DNA of 64,000 nt from Agromyces ramosus. GTDB taxonomy: Bacteria; Actinomycetota; Actinomycetes; Actinomycetales; Microbacteriaceae. Below, in pieces: positions 18,353-27,190 of the stretch (positions are counted from its first letter, which is position 1; every line of letters starts with the position of its first letter). Where the stretch lies: assembly GCF_004216665.1 (NCBI RefSeq), contig NZ_SGWY01000003.1, positions 496,001-560,000 on the forward strand. The letters run 5' to 3'. The notes beneath the pieces are model-generated. The model had not been told where the DNA came from and ran no database searches. It saw nothing but the letters and a program-made list of their open reading frames with translations. The position numbers and the translations under genes are program-made.

Positions 18353-19126
18353 CTACGGGGAGCGCCGGATCGGCAGGAGCGTCTGCGGCGGCTCCGGCCC
18401 CTGGAGGAAGTCGGTGATGATCGCGGCCACGAGCCGTGGCTGCTCGAGCACGACCGCGTGCGAGGCGCCGGGGACGACGCAGAGCCGCCCGGCCGGAAGC
18501 GCCTCGTAGAGGGCGACCGTGTGGTCGAGGCGCACGAGGTCGTCGTCGCCGACGAGCACCAGCGTCGGGTGCTCGAGGCGAGCGAGGTCGCCGGGGGTGA
18601 GCGTCGGCTCGCTGGTGGCCATCGCCATGAACTTCTCGGCCACGACCGGATAGTGGTCGGCACCGTCGGGTGAGCGCTTCGCGTAGGCCTCGAGCATGAG
18701 CGCGGGCGGTGCACCGTCGCCCGGATCGAGTTCGTGGATGCCCTCGAAGTGGAAGTTGGTGCCGATGAGCACGAGGCGATCGACGAGATCGGGCCGGCGC
18801 AGCGCGACGAGCATCGCCACGATGCCACCGTCGCTCCATCCGACGAGGTGGGGCTTCGGTGCGGCGTCGAGGTGCTCGAGCACCCCGATCGCATGCGTGG
18901 CCATGTCGTCGTAGTGGAACGGCTCGTCGGTGTCGGCGGTGTAGCCGTGGCCGCGACGGTCGAAGGCGACGACCCGGAAGCTCGCGACGAGGTCTGCTGC
19001 GCCGAGCGAGTCGAGGAGGTCGTCGCTGTTGCCGAGACCGCCGTGAAGGAGCACGAGGGTGTGTTCGCCGCTTCCGCGCGTCTCGGTCCAGGTGTCCACC
19101 CCGTCGATGTCGATGCGTTCCGCCAT
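18353..19126 (-). CDS. Alpha/beta-hydrolase
   Basis: This 257-residue protein has the alpha/beta-hydrolase order: oxyanion region LLHGGLGNSDD, RGHGYT, nucleophile elbow VGWSDGGIVAM (Ser), and late acid and His in VLVGDDDLVRL and PGASHAVVLEQP. It may hydrolyse an ester, lactone or similar bond; the substrate is unknown. The start at 19126 follows GGAGG by seven bases. It is divergent from the CBS protein gene. Confidence 0.88.
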   Translation of the reverse strand: MAERIDIDGVDTWTETRGSGEHTLVLLHGGLGNSDDLLDSLGAADLVASFRVVAFDRRGHGYTADTDEPFHYDDMATHAIGVLEHLDAAPKPHLVGWSDGGIVAMLVALRRPDLVDRLVLIGTNFHFEGIHELDPGDGAPPALMLEAYAKRSPDGADHYPVVAEKFMAMATSEPTLTPGDLARLEHPTLVLVGDDDLVRLDHTVALYEALPAGRLCVVPGASHAVVLEQPRLVAAIITDFLQGPEPPQTLLPIRRSP

Positions 19127-19285
19127 TGCTGCCTCCGTTCCAGTCCCACGTCCACCGGAGCCGACCTGAGAACCAGTACCCAACGGATCCCGCCGACGAG
19201 TCAACCCCCGCGCGGCACGCGGTGATCGTGCGTAGCCTGCCGACATCGAACCGAGCAGGACCCGACTCGAACGAGAGGACGCGCC

Positions 19286-19702
19286 ATGACCGTCGCACGC
19301 GAGCTCATGACACCCGACCCCACCTGCGTGAAGGAGGACCAGACGCTCGTCGAGGCGGCGCGGATGATGCGCGACCTCGACGTGGGCGCCCTGCCGATCT
19401 GCGGCAATGACGATCGGCTCAAGGGCATGCTCACCGACCGCGACATCGTGGTGAAGTGCATCGCCGACGGCGGCGACCCGACCACCGCGACCGCCGGCAG
19501 CCTCGCCGAGGGCAAGCCGCTCACGATCGGCGCCGACGTCGACATCCGCGAGGCCCTCGAGGTCATGCAGGACCAGCAGGTGCGCCGCCTGCCCGTGATC
19601 GACGACCACCGCCTCGTCGGCATCATCAGCCAGGCCGACATCGCCCGCGAGCTCTCCGCCGTGCAGACCGGCGAGACCGTCGCCGAGATCTCCGAGGACT
19701 GA
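19286..19702 (+). CDS. CBS-domain pair protein
   Basis: This 138-residue protein is a tandem CBS (Bateman) module: the first CBS MTPDPTCVKEDQTLVEAARMM ... LKGMLTDRDIV, the second GADVDIREALEVMQDQQVRRLPVIDD ... LVGIISQADIA. Such modules bind adenine nucleotides and act as energy sensors. No other domain is attached, so it would act on a separate partner. A short acidic-protein gene follows after 45 bases, possibly in the same transcript. Confidence 0.92.
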   Translation: MTVARELMTPDPTCVKEDQTLVEAARMMRDLDVGALPICGNDDRLKGMLTDRDIVVKCIADGGDPTTATAGSLAEGKPLTIGADVDIREALEVMQDQQVRRLPVIDDHRLVGIISQADIARELSAVQTGETVAEISED

Positions 19703-19747
19703 CCCCTCACCGCAGCACCGTCCCAGTAATCCGCGAAGGAGCACATC

Positions 19748-19951
19748 ATGACCGATTCGACATTCTCCGACGACAGGTCCCCCGTTCCCGAGGACGACGA
19801 GCGGCGGGATGCCGCGGGGCGGGCCGACGACCGATCCGACTCGAGCGCCCAGCCCGCCGGCGACAAGCCCGGCGCGCCCGGCAACGACGAGCCGATGACC
19901 GACTCGACCGACGGCGGCCTCGAGGGCGGCGACCCCGGCGTCGAGGAGTAG
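19748..19951 (+). CDS. Small acidic disordered protein
   Basis: The 67-residue product (MTDSTFSDDRSPVPEDDERRDAAGR...) is rich in Asp, Glu, Ser, Gly and Pro with no hydrophobic core, so it is probably disordered. GAAGGAG lies seven bases before the ATG, a strong initiation site. It follows the CBS gene in the same direction. Function unknown. Confidence 0.72.
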   Translation: MTDSTFSDDRSPVPEDDERRDAAGRADDRSDSSAQPAGDKPGAPGNDEPMTDSTDGGLEGGDPGVEE

Positions 19952-20090
19952 GCGCGCGCCCGCCCGAACTCGCCCGAGCTCGCCCCGCGACACTCGCACC
20001 CCGCCCGCGGGTGTCGATCCGGCGTCGTGCCCGTTCGACGTCCTCAGTGAGGGCGACACCGACGCCGCCCACGACGAGAGGATCGACCCG

Positions 20091-20468
20091 ATGACGCAGT
20101 ACTTCCTGACCCTGCCCCACGACTCCGCGACCGAGCCGACGATGGCGTCGATGCAGGAGCTCGACCCCGCCGAGCTCGCCGCCGTCATCGCCGCGGTCGA
20201 CGAGTTCAATGCCGCCCTGCAGGACTCGGGCGCATGGGTGTTCGCCGGCGGCCTCAACCCGCCCTCGACGGCGAAGACCGTCGACGTCACGTCGGGCGAG
20301 ACGCGCGTGCTCGACGAGCCGTTCGTAGAGGCGCCGGCGTACGTCGGCGGCTTCTGGGTGATCGAGGCGGCCGACGAGGCCGCGGCAATCTACTGGGCGA
20401 CGAAGGCGTCCGCCGCCCTGCAGTCCCGCGTCGAGGTGCGTGCGCTGCAGGAGCGTCCCGCCGAATAG
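20091..20468 (+). CDS. YCII-related domain protein
   Basis: This 125-residue protein fits the YCII/DGPF fold: MTQYFLTLPHDSATEP, then LNPPSTAKTVDVTSGETRVLDEPF and FWVIEAADEAAAIYWATKA. Actinobacterial members are often linked to sigma factors or stand alone and have no firm biochemical role. AGAGGATCG precedes the ATG. No sigma factor gene is nearby. Confidence 0.88.
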   Translation: MTQYFLTLPHDSATEPTMASMQELDPAELAAVIAAVDEFNAALQDSGAWVFAGGLNPPSTAKTVDVTSGETRVLDEPFVEAPAYVGGFWVIEAADEAAAIYWATKASAALQSRVEVRALQERPAE

Positions 20469-20562
20469 GACCGTGAACCCGAGCCCGCCCGCGGACCGGC
20501 CATCGTGCCGTCCGAACTGAGCTCCGAGGCGATCCCCGTGGGTGAGCGGATGCCGCCGCGGG

Positions 20563-21234
20563 TCAGCTCTCAGGGACCCCGATGCGGCGATCGGCGGCAG
20601 CAGGATGCGACTCGGGAATCGGCCCTTGGAACGTGGCGCGCTCGATTTTCGCGGGGTTCCACGTCGGTGCGACGAGTCGGGTGGCGACCGCATCGAAGAA
20701 GTTGTCGAGTCCCCAGTACGCCCTTGCGCGCGACTCCTTGTACTTCTTCCTGAGCCGATCGCCCGACGAACGCCGCCATTCGTCGACCTCCGAATCCGCC
20801 TGAGCGGCGAACTCGGCGTAGAAGGTCTCAGCGGTCTCGAGGGCCGCACGCAGGTACGCCAGCGTGCACCTGGACCACTCGGCAGGCCACGACTTGGGGT
20901 GGAAGTCCAGGCGGATACTCGCTCGTTCCACCCGCACCTCGTCGATCGCTCGACGGCAGGTCTTGAGCGCGCGCTCGCGAGCGGCGACATCCTCGAGCAA
21001 TCGCTCGTTCCGGTGGACTGCCGTGCCCGGCCCACTCCGCTTCGGCGGCGTGACGCTCCGTAACGCGGCGAGCGCGGTGATGGCGGCTCGTGCGAAACGC
21101 TCCGACGACTGCAGGAGGAACGTTCGCGCCTGCTGCTGACGGTCGTGGCGCCGCGCGAGCGCCGCACCAGCCAAGGCGATCGCCGCCCCGACGAGCGCCA
21201 CGAGCAACGGAACCGACGCGATCAGGTCCACCAT
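20563..21234 (-). CDS. Hypothetical membrane-anchored protein
   Basis: The 223-residue protein begins with one hydrophobic helix (LIASVPLLVALVGAAIALAGAAL, residues 4-26) and continues as a charged, mainly helical soluble domain (RTFLLQSSERFARAAITALAALRS, ERALKTCRRAIDEVRVERASIR, YWGLDNFFDAVATRLVAP). I do not recognise the family. The N-terminal anchor plus cytoplasmic helical domain is all that can be said. It is convergent with the YCII gene. Confidence 0.72.
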   Translation of the reverse strand: MVDLIASVPLLVALVGAAIALAGAALARRHDRQQQARTFLLQSSERFARAAITALAALRSVTPPKRSGPGTAVHRNERLLEDVAARERALKTCRRAIDEVRVERASIRLDFHPKSWPAEWSRCTLAYLRAALETAETFYAEFAAQADSEVDEWRRSSGDRLRKKYKESRARAYWGLDNFFDAVATRLVAPTWNPAKIERATFQGPIPESHPAAADRRIGVPES

Positions 21235-21383
21235 GGCCCACCCTCCATCACGAGGCCGACAGTACTGGATTCGCGATCACGCGCCCGCTCTTCGCCCGGT
21301 TTGTCGGGCGCACCGGGCGCACTCGCGGAGCGACAAGGGGCCGGAGGCATCCGCCCCCGACCCCTCGCGCAGCGGTGAATCCG

Positions 21384-24300
21384 CTACTTCACGGTCACCT
21401 TCACCGGCTTCGACGCCGTCTCGCCGTTCGCGTTCGCGAACACCGCCACGAGCGTGTGCTCTCCGGATGCCACGCCGGTGAGCTTCACCGAAGCGGCCTG
21501 CGCCGACGGCGTGGCCGCCGCCAGTTCACCCGATCCGACGACCACGCCGTCGAGCTCGAACCGGTAGGACGTTGCGTTCGTGCCCCACCACAGGTTCGCG
21601 GTGGCGGTGAACGACGAGGCGCCCTTCTTCTGGTCGGTGCTGACCACGGGCACGCCCGGCGCGGCATCCGTCACCTTCACCGTGGTCGACGTGGTCGCCG
21701 TCGTGCCTCGGGCGTTGATGAGCTCACCCGTGTAGACGTAGGTGCCGTTCGGCTTGCCCTCGAACGTCACGCCGGTCGTCTGCGACAGCTCAGCGGTGTC
21801 GCCCAGCACGCGAGTCGACACGAGGGCGCCATTCTCGTACAGGCGGAAGATGCTGCCCGGCGTGCCGTGCCAGAGGTTCATCACCACGTCGTAATTGCCG
21901 TCGTGCAGCCCGTACTCCCAGCCGCTCGTGTTCGAGAGCGTGCCGCGACCCGGTGCGGTCGTCGCCGACGTCGCCGGCACCACGAGCAGCGTCGACGACG
22001 CCGTCGACGTGAGTCCGGCGTGGTTCGTCGCGGTCACGGTCACCACGACGTCGCCGGCGAGCCCGAGCGCGGCGAGGTCCACCGCGGCATCCGGTGCCAC
22101 GACCTCGTCGCCGATCGTGACCGACACCGAACGGATGCCGCTCTCGGCATCGTCGGCCGTCACGCCCAGCTGCAGCGGGGCATCCGCCACCACCGTGCCC
22201 GACGGCAGGCCGCCGATGGCCGGCGCGGTCTCGTCGAGCGCCGGAGCACCGAGGTACGCGATCGACGGCACCGGCGGTTCCGCCATGCCCGCGCCGATGA
22301 AGTACGACGGGTGCGGCGGCTGGTTGTACGCCGAGTTCTGCCCGGCCACGCCGACGCGGTACTGCGAGTCGTGCATCAGGGTCGGGATGCGCGCAGCCGT
22401 GACCTCCGTCGTCGTGTACACCCGGATGCCGCTGCCGTCGGCCAACCGCACCGCGAGCTCCTCGCGCCAGTCGCCGAACAGGTCGGCCTGCAGCACGGGG
22501 TTGCCCTTGGTGGTGTTGTTCGTGAGCGTGCCGTCGAGGCGCAGCAGCTCGACCTCTGCCTTGGCGGCCGGGTCCCACTTCGAGATCGTGGGCACGCCCG
22601 AGGCGTTCGCCTCGGAGTAGTCGTGGTCGGTGATCTCGCGGGTCAGGTCGCCGTCCCACCAGGTGACGAAGTTCGCCGCCGGGATGTCGGTCGAGAGCAC
22701 CTCGCCGGATGCCGCGTTCAGCGTGCCGACCGGCGAGTTCCACGCGAAGTCGCCGCCGATGTTCCACGCCTCGGCACCGGGGTGCGCCGGGTCGATGTCC
22801 GCGGCGGCGCCGCGTCCGGTGTCCTTGTTGCCGGGGTTCGACCAGATCACTGCGCCGGTCTCGGCGTCGCGCATCGACGCGATGATGCCGCCGTTGCCGG
22901 TGGGGCTCTCGTGCACCGCGTACACCTCGAGGCCCTGGCGGTCGGTGACGAAGTCGCTCACGTGCAGCGCGTCGCCGTGGTGGAGCCGGGTGTTGTAGAG
23001 CGGCGTGCCGTCGTCGTCGATGGTCATCGAGCCGAACACGATCTCGTCGAGGCCGTCGCGGTCGACGTCGGCGGGCACGAACTGGTGGTTGCCCTGGCCC
23101 TCGTAGGTCGAGCCGGCCACGTTCGAGTCGAACGTCCAGCGCTCCACGAGCTCGCCGTCGACGAGGTCCCACGCCACGATCACCGTGCGCGTGTAGTACC
23201 CACGGCTCGTGACGAGCGACGGGTGCTCGCCGTCGAGGTACGCGACGCCGGCGAGGAACCGGTCGACCCGGTTGCCGTACGTGTCTCCCCAGGCGCCGAC
23301 GTTGCCGCGGCCCGGCTTGTAGTCGACGGTGTCGATCGCGGCACCGGTCAGCCCGTCGAAGACGGTCAGGTACTCGGGCCCGCTGAGGATGTAGCCGCTG
23401 GAGTTGCGGTGGTCGGCGCTCGGGTTGCCGATGACCGTGCCGACGCCGTCGACGGTGCCATCCGCCGTCTTGAACGCCACTTCCGCACGGCCGTCGCCGT
23501 CGAAGTCGAACACCTCGAGCTGCGTGTAGTGGGCGCCGGCGCGGATGTTCACGCCCAGGTCGATGCGCCACAGGCTCGTGCCGTCGAACTTCACCGCCTC
23601 GGCGTAGACCTTGCCGGTGTAGCCCGACTGCGAGTTGTCCTTCGAGATCGACGGGTTCCAGAGGAACACGAGCTCGTACTCGCCGTCGCCGTCGAGGTCG
23701 CCGACGGTGCCGTCGCCCGGCCAGTAGGTGACCGTCTTGCCCTCGGGCAGCACGGCGTCGGCCGGCTTGTCGAGCGGGATGTCGAGGAACTGGTCGCTCC
23801 ACACGCCGAAGCCCTCGGCGACGGTGATCTCGCGGTCGCCCTGGATGGCCGTGACGAGGTAGGTCGACTCGGTCGTGCCGTCGGCGTCGACGAGGTTCGT
23901 CGCGCCGGTGATCGGCTCGTCGTTGACCCGCTCGCCGTCGCGGTACACGTTGAAGCCGAGGTCGCGCGCGTCGAGGCCGAGCAGGCGCCAGCCGACGTAC
24001 ACGCCGCCGTCGGCGTTCGCGACGGCCACCGGTGCGCGGTCGAGGTACTCGGCCTGGCGCACGAGCGTGGTCGCGACCGCGGTCGCGTAGGTGGCGGATG
24101 CCTCGGACACACCGCCCGCGTTCAGCGCCACGAGCCGGTACAGGTACGGCCGCGTGGTGAGCACGTCGGAGTCGGTGAACGTCGGCTCGGTGGTGGTGCC
24201 GACCTCCTCGAAGGGGAGGTCCTCGCGCGTGGTGCGGAACACCTTCCACAGCACGGCGTCGCCCGGGTCGGCCCAGCTCAGCGTCACGCTGTCGCGGTCG

Positions 24301-25175
24301 ATCGCGTCGGTCCCGATGCCGGTGGGCGCCGCGGGCTTCGCGACGTCGGGGTCGACGACTGATGCCGCGACGCGGTCGCTCGGCTTCGACACGCGCGTGC
24401 CCTTCACGGTCGCGACCGCGTAGTCGTAGGACTCGCCGAGGTCCACGTCGGCGTCGGTGAACGTCGTCGTCGCGGCATCCGTCACCCGGCCGATCTCGGC
24501 GAGCTCGCCGCCGGGTGCCGAGCGGTAGACGACGTAGCCCGTGGCATCCGTCACCGGCTGCCAGCCGAGCGTGATGGTCTCGTTCACGGCGTCGATGTCG
24601 GATGCCGCGAGGCCGGCCGGTGCGGCCAGCGGGGTCTGCACGCGGATGCCGTTGACGCGCCCGTCGCCGCCCGTGACGCGCACGTTGAGCTGCCCGTCGC
24701 TGACGGTGATGGCGGGGAAGTACTGCTCGTGCACGACACCCGTGCTCGTGCGCGGACCCGCGAACGCGGTGCCCTCGATGTCGAAGTTGGTGCCGTTGCC
24801 GGCGATGAGGTCGCCCGCCCAGGTGGTGACCTCGTAGGTGCCGTTCGGCACGTCGACGGCGAACGCCTGGTTGTTGGCGATGGTGAAGTCGCGCTTGAGG
24901 AGGTCGTCGCCGCCGCGGTCGCGGAACCCGTTGCTGGCCGGCGCGGTGGTGAACCCGTAGCCCTGGGTCGCGTTGTAGGTGGTACCGGGGTGCACGCCGA
25001 TGAAGCCGGCGGCGACCGGGGTCGCCGGCCCGCCGAAGTCGAACGAGAAGTCGACGTTCGTGGCGTCGGCGGCGGCTGCGGGTGAGGCGGTGAGGACGGC
25101 GCCGGCGACGAGCGCCGCCCCGGTGAGGGCGGCGACGAGTGTTCGCGCGCGGCCATGTCGGACGTCTGGACCCAC
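21384..25175 (-). CDS. Secreted rhamnogalacturonan lyase, polysaccharide lyase family 11
   Basis: The protein has 1263 residues. A signal peptide (LVAALTGAALVAGAVLTASPAAA) is followed by a beta-sandwich (FSFDFGGPATPVAAGFIGVH) and two fibronectin III-like domains to about residue 360. The PL11 beta-propeller (about 360-950) has repeated DxDGDG calcium-type motifs (GDLDGDGEYELVF, DFDGDGRAEVAFK, DVDRDGLDEIVFG) and the family stretches TYWPGDGTVGDLDGDG and HHGDALHVSDF. Ig-like domains form the C-terminus. It should cleave the rhamnose-galacturonate backbone of pectin outside the cell, like YesW. The GTG at 25175 follows AAGGAGA by five bases. No transporter or other pectin gene lies nearby. Confidence 0.93.
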   Translation of the reverse strand: MGPDVRHGRARTLVAALTGAALVAGAVLTASPAAAADATNVDFSFDFGGPATPVAAGFIGVHPGTTYNATQGYGFTTAPASNGFRDRGGDDLLKRDFTIANNQAFAVDVPNGTYEVTTWAGDLIAGNGTNFDIEGTAFAGPRTSTGVVHEQYFPAITVSDGQLNVRVTGGDGRVNGIRVQTPLAAPAGLAASDIDAVNETITLGWQPVTDATGYVVYRSAPGGELAEIGRVTDAATTTFTDADVDLGESYDYAVATVKGTRVSKPSDRVAASVVDPDVAKPAAPTGIGTDAIDRDSVTLSWADPGDAVLWKVFRTTREDLPFEEVGTTTEPTFTDSDVLTTRPYLYRLVALNAGGVSEASATYATAVATTLVRQAEYLDRAPVAVANADGGVYVGWRLLGLDARDLGFNVYRDGERVNDEPITGATNLVDADGTTESTYLVTAIQGDREITVAEGFGVWSDQFLDIPLDKPADAVLPEGKTVTYWPGDGTVGDLDGDGEYELVFLWNPSISKDNSQSGYTGKVYAEAVKFDGTSLWRIDLGVNIRAGAHYTQLEVFDFDGDGRAEVAFKTADGTVDGVGTVIGNPSADHRNSSGYILSGPEYLTVFDGLTGAAIDTVDYKPGRGNVGAWGDTYGNRVDRFLAGVAYLDGEHPSLVTSRGYYTRTVIVAWDLVDGELVERWTFDSNVAGSTYEGQGNHQFVPADVDRDGLDEIVFGSMTIDDDGTPLYNTRLHHGDALHVSDFVTDRQGLEVYAVHESPTGNGGIIASMRDAETGAVIWSNPGNKDTGRGAAADIDPAHPGAEAWNIGGDFAWNSPVGTLNAASGEVLSTDIPAANFVTWWDGDLTREITDHDYSEANASGVPTISKWDPAAKAEVELLRLDGTLTNNTTKGNPVLQADLFGDWREELAVRLADGSGIRVYTTTEVTAARIPTLMHDSQYRVGVAGQNSAYNQPPHPSYFIGAGMAEPPVPSIAYLGAPALDETAPAIGGLPSGTVVADAPLQLGVTADDAESGIRSVSVTIGDEVVAPDAAVDLAALGLAGDVVVTVTATNHAGLTSTASSTLLVVPATSATTAPGRGTLSNTSGWEYGLHDGNYDVVMNLWHGTPGSIFRLYENGALVSTRVLGDTAELSQTTGVTFEGKPNGTYVYTGELINARGTTATTSTTVKVTDAAPGVPVVSTDQKKGASSFTATANLWWGTNATSYRFELDGVVVGSGELAAATPSAQAASVKLTGVASGEHTLVAVFANANGETASKPVKVTVK

Positions 25176-25256
25176 GTGGATCTCCTTCGATCGTGTGCTG
25201 ATGCCGGGTCGCAGCGTCCGTGCTCGCCGCGGGTGATTCGAGTCGAGATCGTGCGG

Positions 25257-25268
25257 GAAAGCGCTTTC
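25257..25268. promoter_or_regulatory. LacI-family type operator GAAAGCGCTTTC
   Basis: The perfect 12-bp palindrome GAAAGCGCTTTC with the central CG pair is the typical half-site arrangement of LacI/CcpA-family operators. It lies 82 bases upstream of the lyase start, where such an operator would act on promoter access. Control by a sugar-responsive LacI-type repressor encoded elsewhere is inferred. Confidence 0.75.
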
Positions 25269-25424
25269 TTGATGAATCGTCTCAATCCTGACTCACGGGA
25301 TGGAGGTGCGTCAAGGGGTGTGAGGAGTGTGACGCCTCGGCGTCGTTCGCGTCAGGTGGTTACACCGCAGCGCCGGGCGCGCTCGAGGCGCTCGAGCCTC
25401 AGCACTGCCCCGGCTGAAACGCAG

Positions 25425-25934
25425 TCACGCCTCGACGCCGTCCGCGGGCGACCGGCGAGCCGAACGCGGCGGCCGCGATCGCATGTGCCGGAGGACGCGG
25501 CGGAGCAGGCGCGTGAGCTCCTCGCGGTCGCCGGTGTCGAGGGCATCGACGAGCACGTCGCGCACCTCCTCGGCATGGCCGGGAAGCACCCGCTCGAGCA
25601 CGGCGGCGCCCTTGGGAGAGAGCGTCACGTTCACGCCGCGTTCGTCCGCTTCCGACGGCGCACGCACCACCAGCCCGGCCCGCTCGAGCCGGTCGACCTG
25701 GTAGGTCAGGCCGCTCCTGCTGTGCACCAGCCGGTCGGCGAGATCGGTCATGCTGCGCGGCGACGATGGATCCTCACCGAGGATCGCGAGGATCTGGAAC
25801 TGCACGAAGCTGAGGCCGCCATCGCGACGCAGCTGGCCCTCCACGCCGTGCTGCACGAGGGCGCTCACCTCGAGCAGCGCGAAGTACACGCCGAACTCCC
25901 GGGGCAGGCTCGGCGGAACGGTGGGGTCCGTCAT
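25425..25934 (-). CDS. MarR-family transcriptional regulator
   Basis: This 169-residue protein has the MarR winged helix: LSFVQFQILAILGEDPSSPRSMTDLADRLVHSRSGLTYQVDRLERAGLVVRAPSEADERGVNVTLSPKG, with the wing at DERGVNVTL. Helices at both ends should form the dimer interface. It is divergent from the oxidoreductase gene at 26040, and the intervening 105 bases hold two palindromes, so it probably represses both genes and releases on a phenolic or oxidant ligand (inference from the family). Confidence 0.92.
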   Translation of the reverse strand: MTDPTVPPSLPREFGVYFALLEVSALVQHGVEGQLRRDGGLSFVQFQILAILGEDPSSPRSMTDLADRLVHSRSGLTYQVDRLERAGLVVRAPSEADERGVNVTLSPKGAAVLERVLPGHAEEVRDVLVDALDTGDREELTRLLRRVLRHMRSRPPRSARRSPADGVEA

Positions 25935-25951
25935 GCCCGAATCCTATGGCA

Positions 25952-25970
25952 CCAATTTGGTTCGAATTGG
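25952..25970. promoter_or_regulatory. Palindromic operator candidate 1 (MarR)
   Basis: CCAATTTGGTTCGAATTGG contains the inverted arms CCAATT and AATTGG with seven bases between. It is 18 bases upstream of the MarR start and contains TTCGAA, also found in the second site. AT-rich sequence of this kind is rare in the surrounding DNA. Confidence 0.65.
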
Positions 25971-26014
25971 AAATAGATGGGGCGTGGCGCACGTTGCCCG
26001 ATCGTGACAGGTAG

Positions 26015-26026
26015 TTCGAATTCGAA
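26015..26026. promoter_or_regulatory. Palindromic operator candidate 2 (MarR)
   Basis: TTCGAATTCGAA is a perfect 12-bp palindrome immediately before the GAAGGAG ribosome binding site of the oxidoreductase gene. Bound regulator here would block transcription of that gene. Confidence 0.68.
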
Positions 26027-26039
26027 GGAGTTATTCCAC

Positions 26040-27104
26040 ATGTCCGTCTCAGACACCACCACTTCCGGCTCCGCAATCCGAGGACTCACCCCGACGCCCA
26101 CCACGAACGGACCCACCACCATGCGTGCCATCCAGTTCACCCGGTACGGTCAGCCCACCGTGCTCGAGACCGTCGAGCTCCCCCGACCCGAGGCCGGCCC
26201 CGGCGAGGCGCTCGTCCGGGTCGCCGGCACGACCTTCAACCCGGTCGACGCCACGTTGCGCGCTGGCTTCCTGGCGGAGGTGTTCCCCGTCGACCTGCCG
26301 CACGTGCCAGGCATCGACGTGAGCGGCACCGTCATCGCCGTCGGTGAGGGGGTCTCGCTCGACCTGGTCGGCCGAGACGTCGTCGCGTTCCTGCCGATGA
26401 CCCGGCCCGGCGCCTCCGCCGAGTACGCCATCGTGCCCGCCGAGCTGATCGCCGCTGCGCCGCAGTCCATTCCGTTGGCGGATGCCGCGGCGCTGGCCTC
26501 GAGCGGGCTCACCGCCTGGCAGGCCGTCGTCGAGCACGCCGATGTTCGTGCTGGGCAGCGTGTGCTCGTGAACGGCGCGGGCGGCGGTGTCGGCGGCATC
26601 GCCGTGCAGCTCGCCGCCGCGGCCGGCGCGACGGTGATCGCCACCGCCAGCGCCCGAAGCCGTGACGCGGTCGCGGCTCGGGGCGCCGCGCAGGTGATCG
26701 ACTACACGGCCACGCCCGTGGTCGACGCCGTGAGCGAGCCGGTCGACGTCGTCGTGAACCTCGTGCGCACGTCGCCCGAGGAGACCGCGACGCTCGTCTC
26801 GCTCGTGAAGCCCGGCGGCGTCTTCGTCTCCACGACGACGCCCGGCGTGGCGCCCGCGGGCACCGACGTCCGCGCGGTGAGCCTGTTCGTGCGCAGCGAT
26901 GCCGCGCAGCTGGCGCGCCTGGTGCAGCTCGTCGACTCCGGCGACCTGCGGGTCGACGTGAGTGCGCGCTACCCGCTCGAGGAACTCGCCTCGGTGCACC
27001 GCCTCGGCGAGGCCGGCGAGCTCCGCGGCAAGGTGGTGCTCACGCCGTCGCGTGACAGCGACGGCGACCGCGAGCGCAACGGCGACGGCGGCGACCCGCG
27101 GTAG
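26040..27104 (+). CDS. NADP-dependent quinone oxidoreductase-like protein (MDR superfamily)
   Basis: This protein of 354 residues belongs to the zinc-free quinone-oxidoreductase branch of the medium-chain reductases. The catalytic-domain start is MRAIQFTRYGQPTVLETVELPRPEAGPGEALVRVAGTTFNPVD, and the Rossmann nucleotide site is VLVNGAGGGVGGIAVQLAAAAGA. No zinc-ligand cysteines are seen. A 28-residue, Thr/Ser-rich leader precedes the conserved part; an alternative ATG lies at 26121. GAAGGAG is seven bases before the chosen ATG. It probably reduces quinones or enones and is likely regulated by the divergent MarR gene. Confidence 0.9.
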   Translation: MSVSDTTTSGSAIRGLTPTPTTNGPTTMRAIQFTRYGQPTVLETVELPRPEAGPGEALVRVAGTTFNPVDATLRAGFLAEVFPVDLPHVPGIDVSGTVIAVGEGVSLDLVGRDVVAFLPMTRPGASAEYAIVPAELIAAAPQSIPLADAAALASSGLTAWQAVVEHADVRAGQRVLVNGAGGGVGGIAVQLAAAAGATVIATASARSRDAVAARGAAQVIDYTATPVVDAVSEPVDVVVNLVRTSPEETATLVSLVKPGGVFVSTTTPGVAPAGTDVRAVSLFVRSDAAQLARLVQLVDSGDLRVDVSARYPLEELASVHRLGEAGELRGKVVLTPSRDSDGDRERNGDGGDPR

Positions 27105-27164
27105 GGCGACGCTGACCGGGCCCGGTGCAGCGTGGAGGCTGCCGCGCCGGGCCCGAACAACGTC

Positions 27165-27190
27165 GCCTGAATGCACGCACGCGTTCAGGC
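27165..27190. terminator. Hairpin between convergent genes
   Basis: GCCTGAA at 27165-27171 pairs with TTCAGGC at 27184-27190 around a 12-base loop. It lies between the convergent oxidoreductase and DUF222 genes and overlaps the stop codon of the latter. No T-run is present, so terminator function is only likely by position. Confidence 0.4.

Noticed and set aside
21090-24362. Long open frame on the plus strand opposite the rhamnogalacturonan lyase
   Set aside because: Arg/Val/Ala-rich translation without domains; it is the antisense of a clear, well-supported lyase gene and an effect of high GC.
27118-27154. GGGCCCGG / CCGGGCCC as a terminator
   Set aside because: The loop is more than 20 bases, the left arm is self-palindromic and there is no T-run; the hairpin at 27165-27190 is more plausible.
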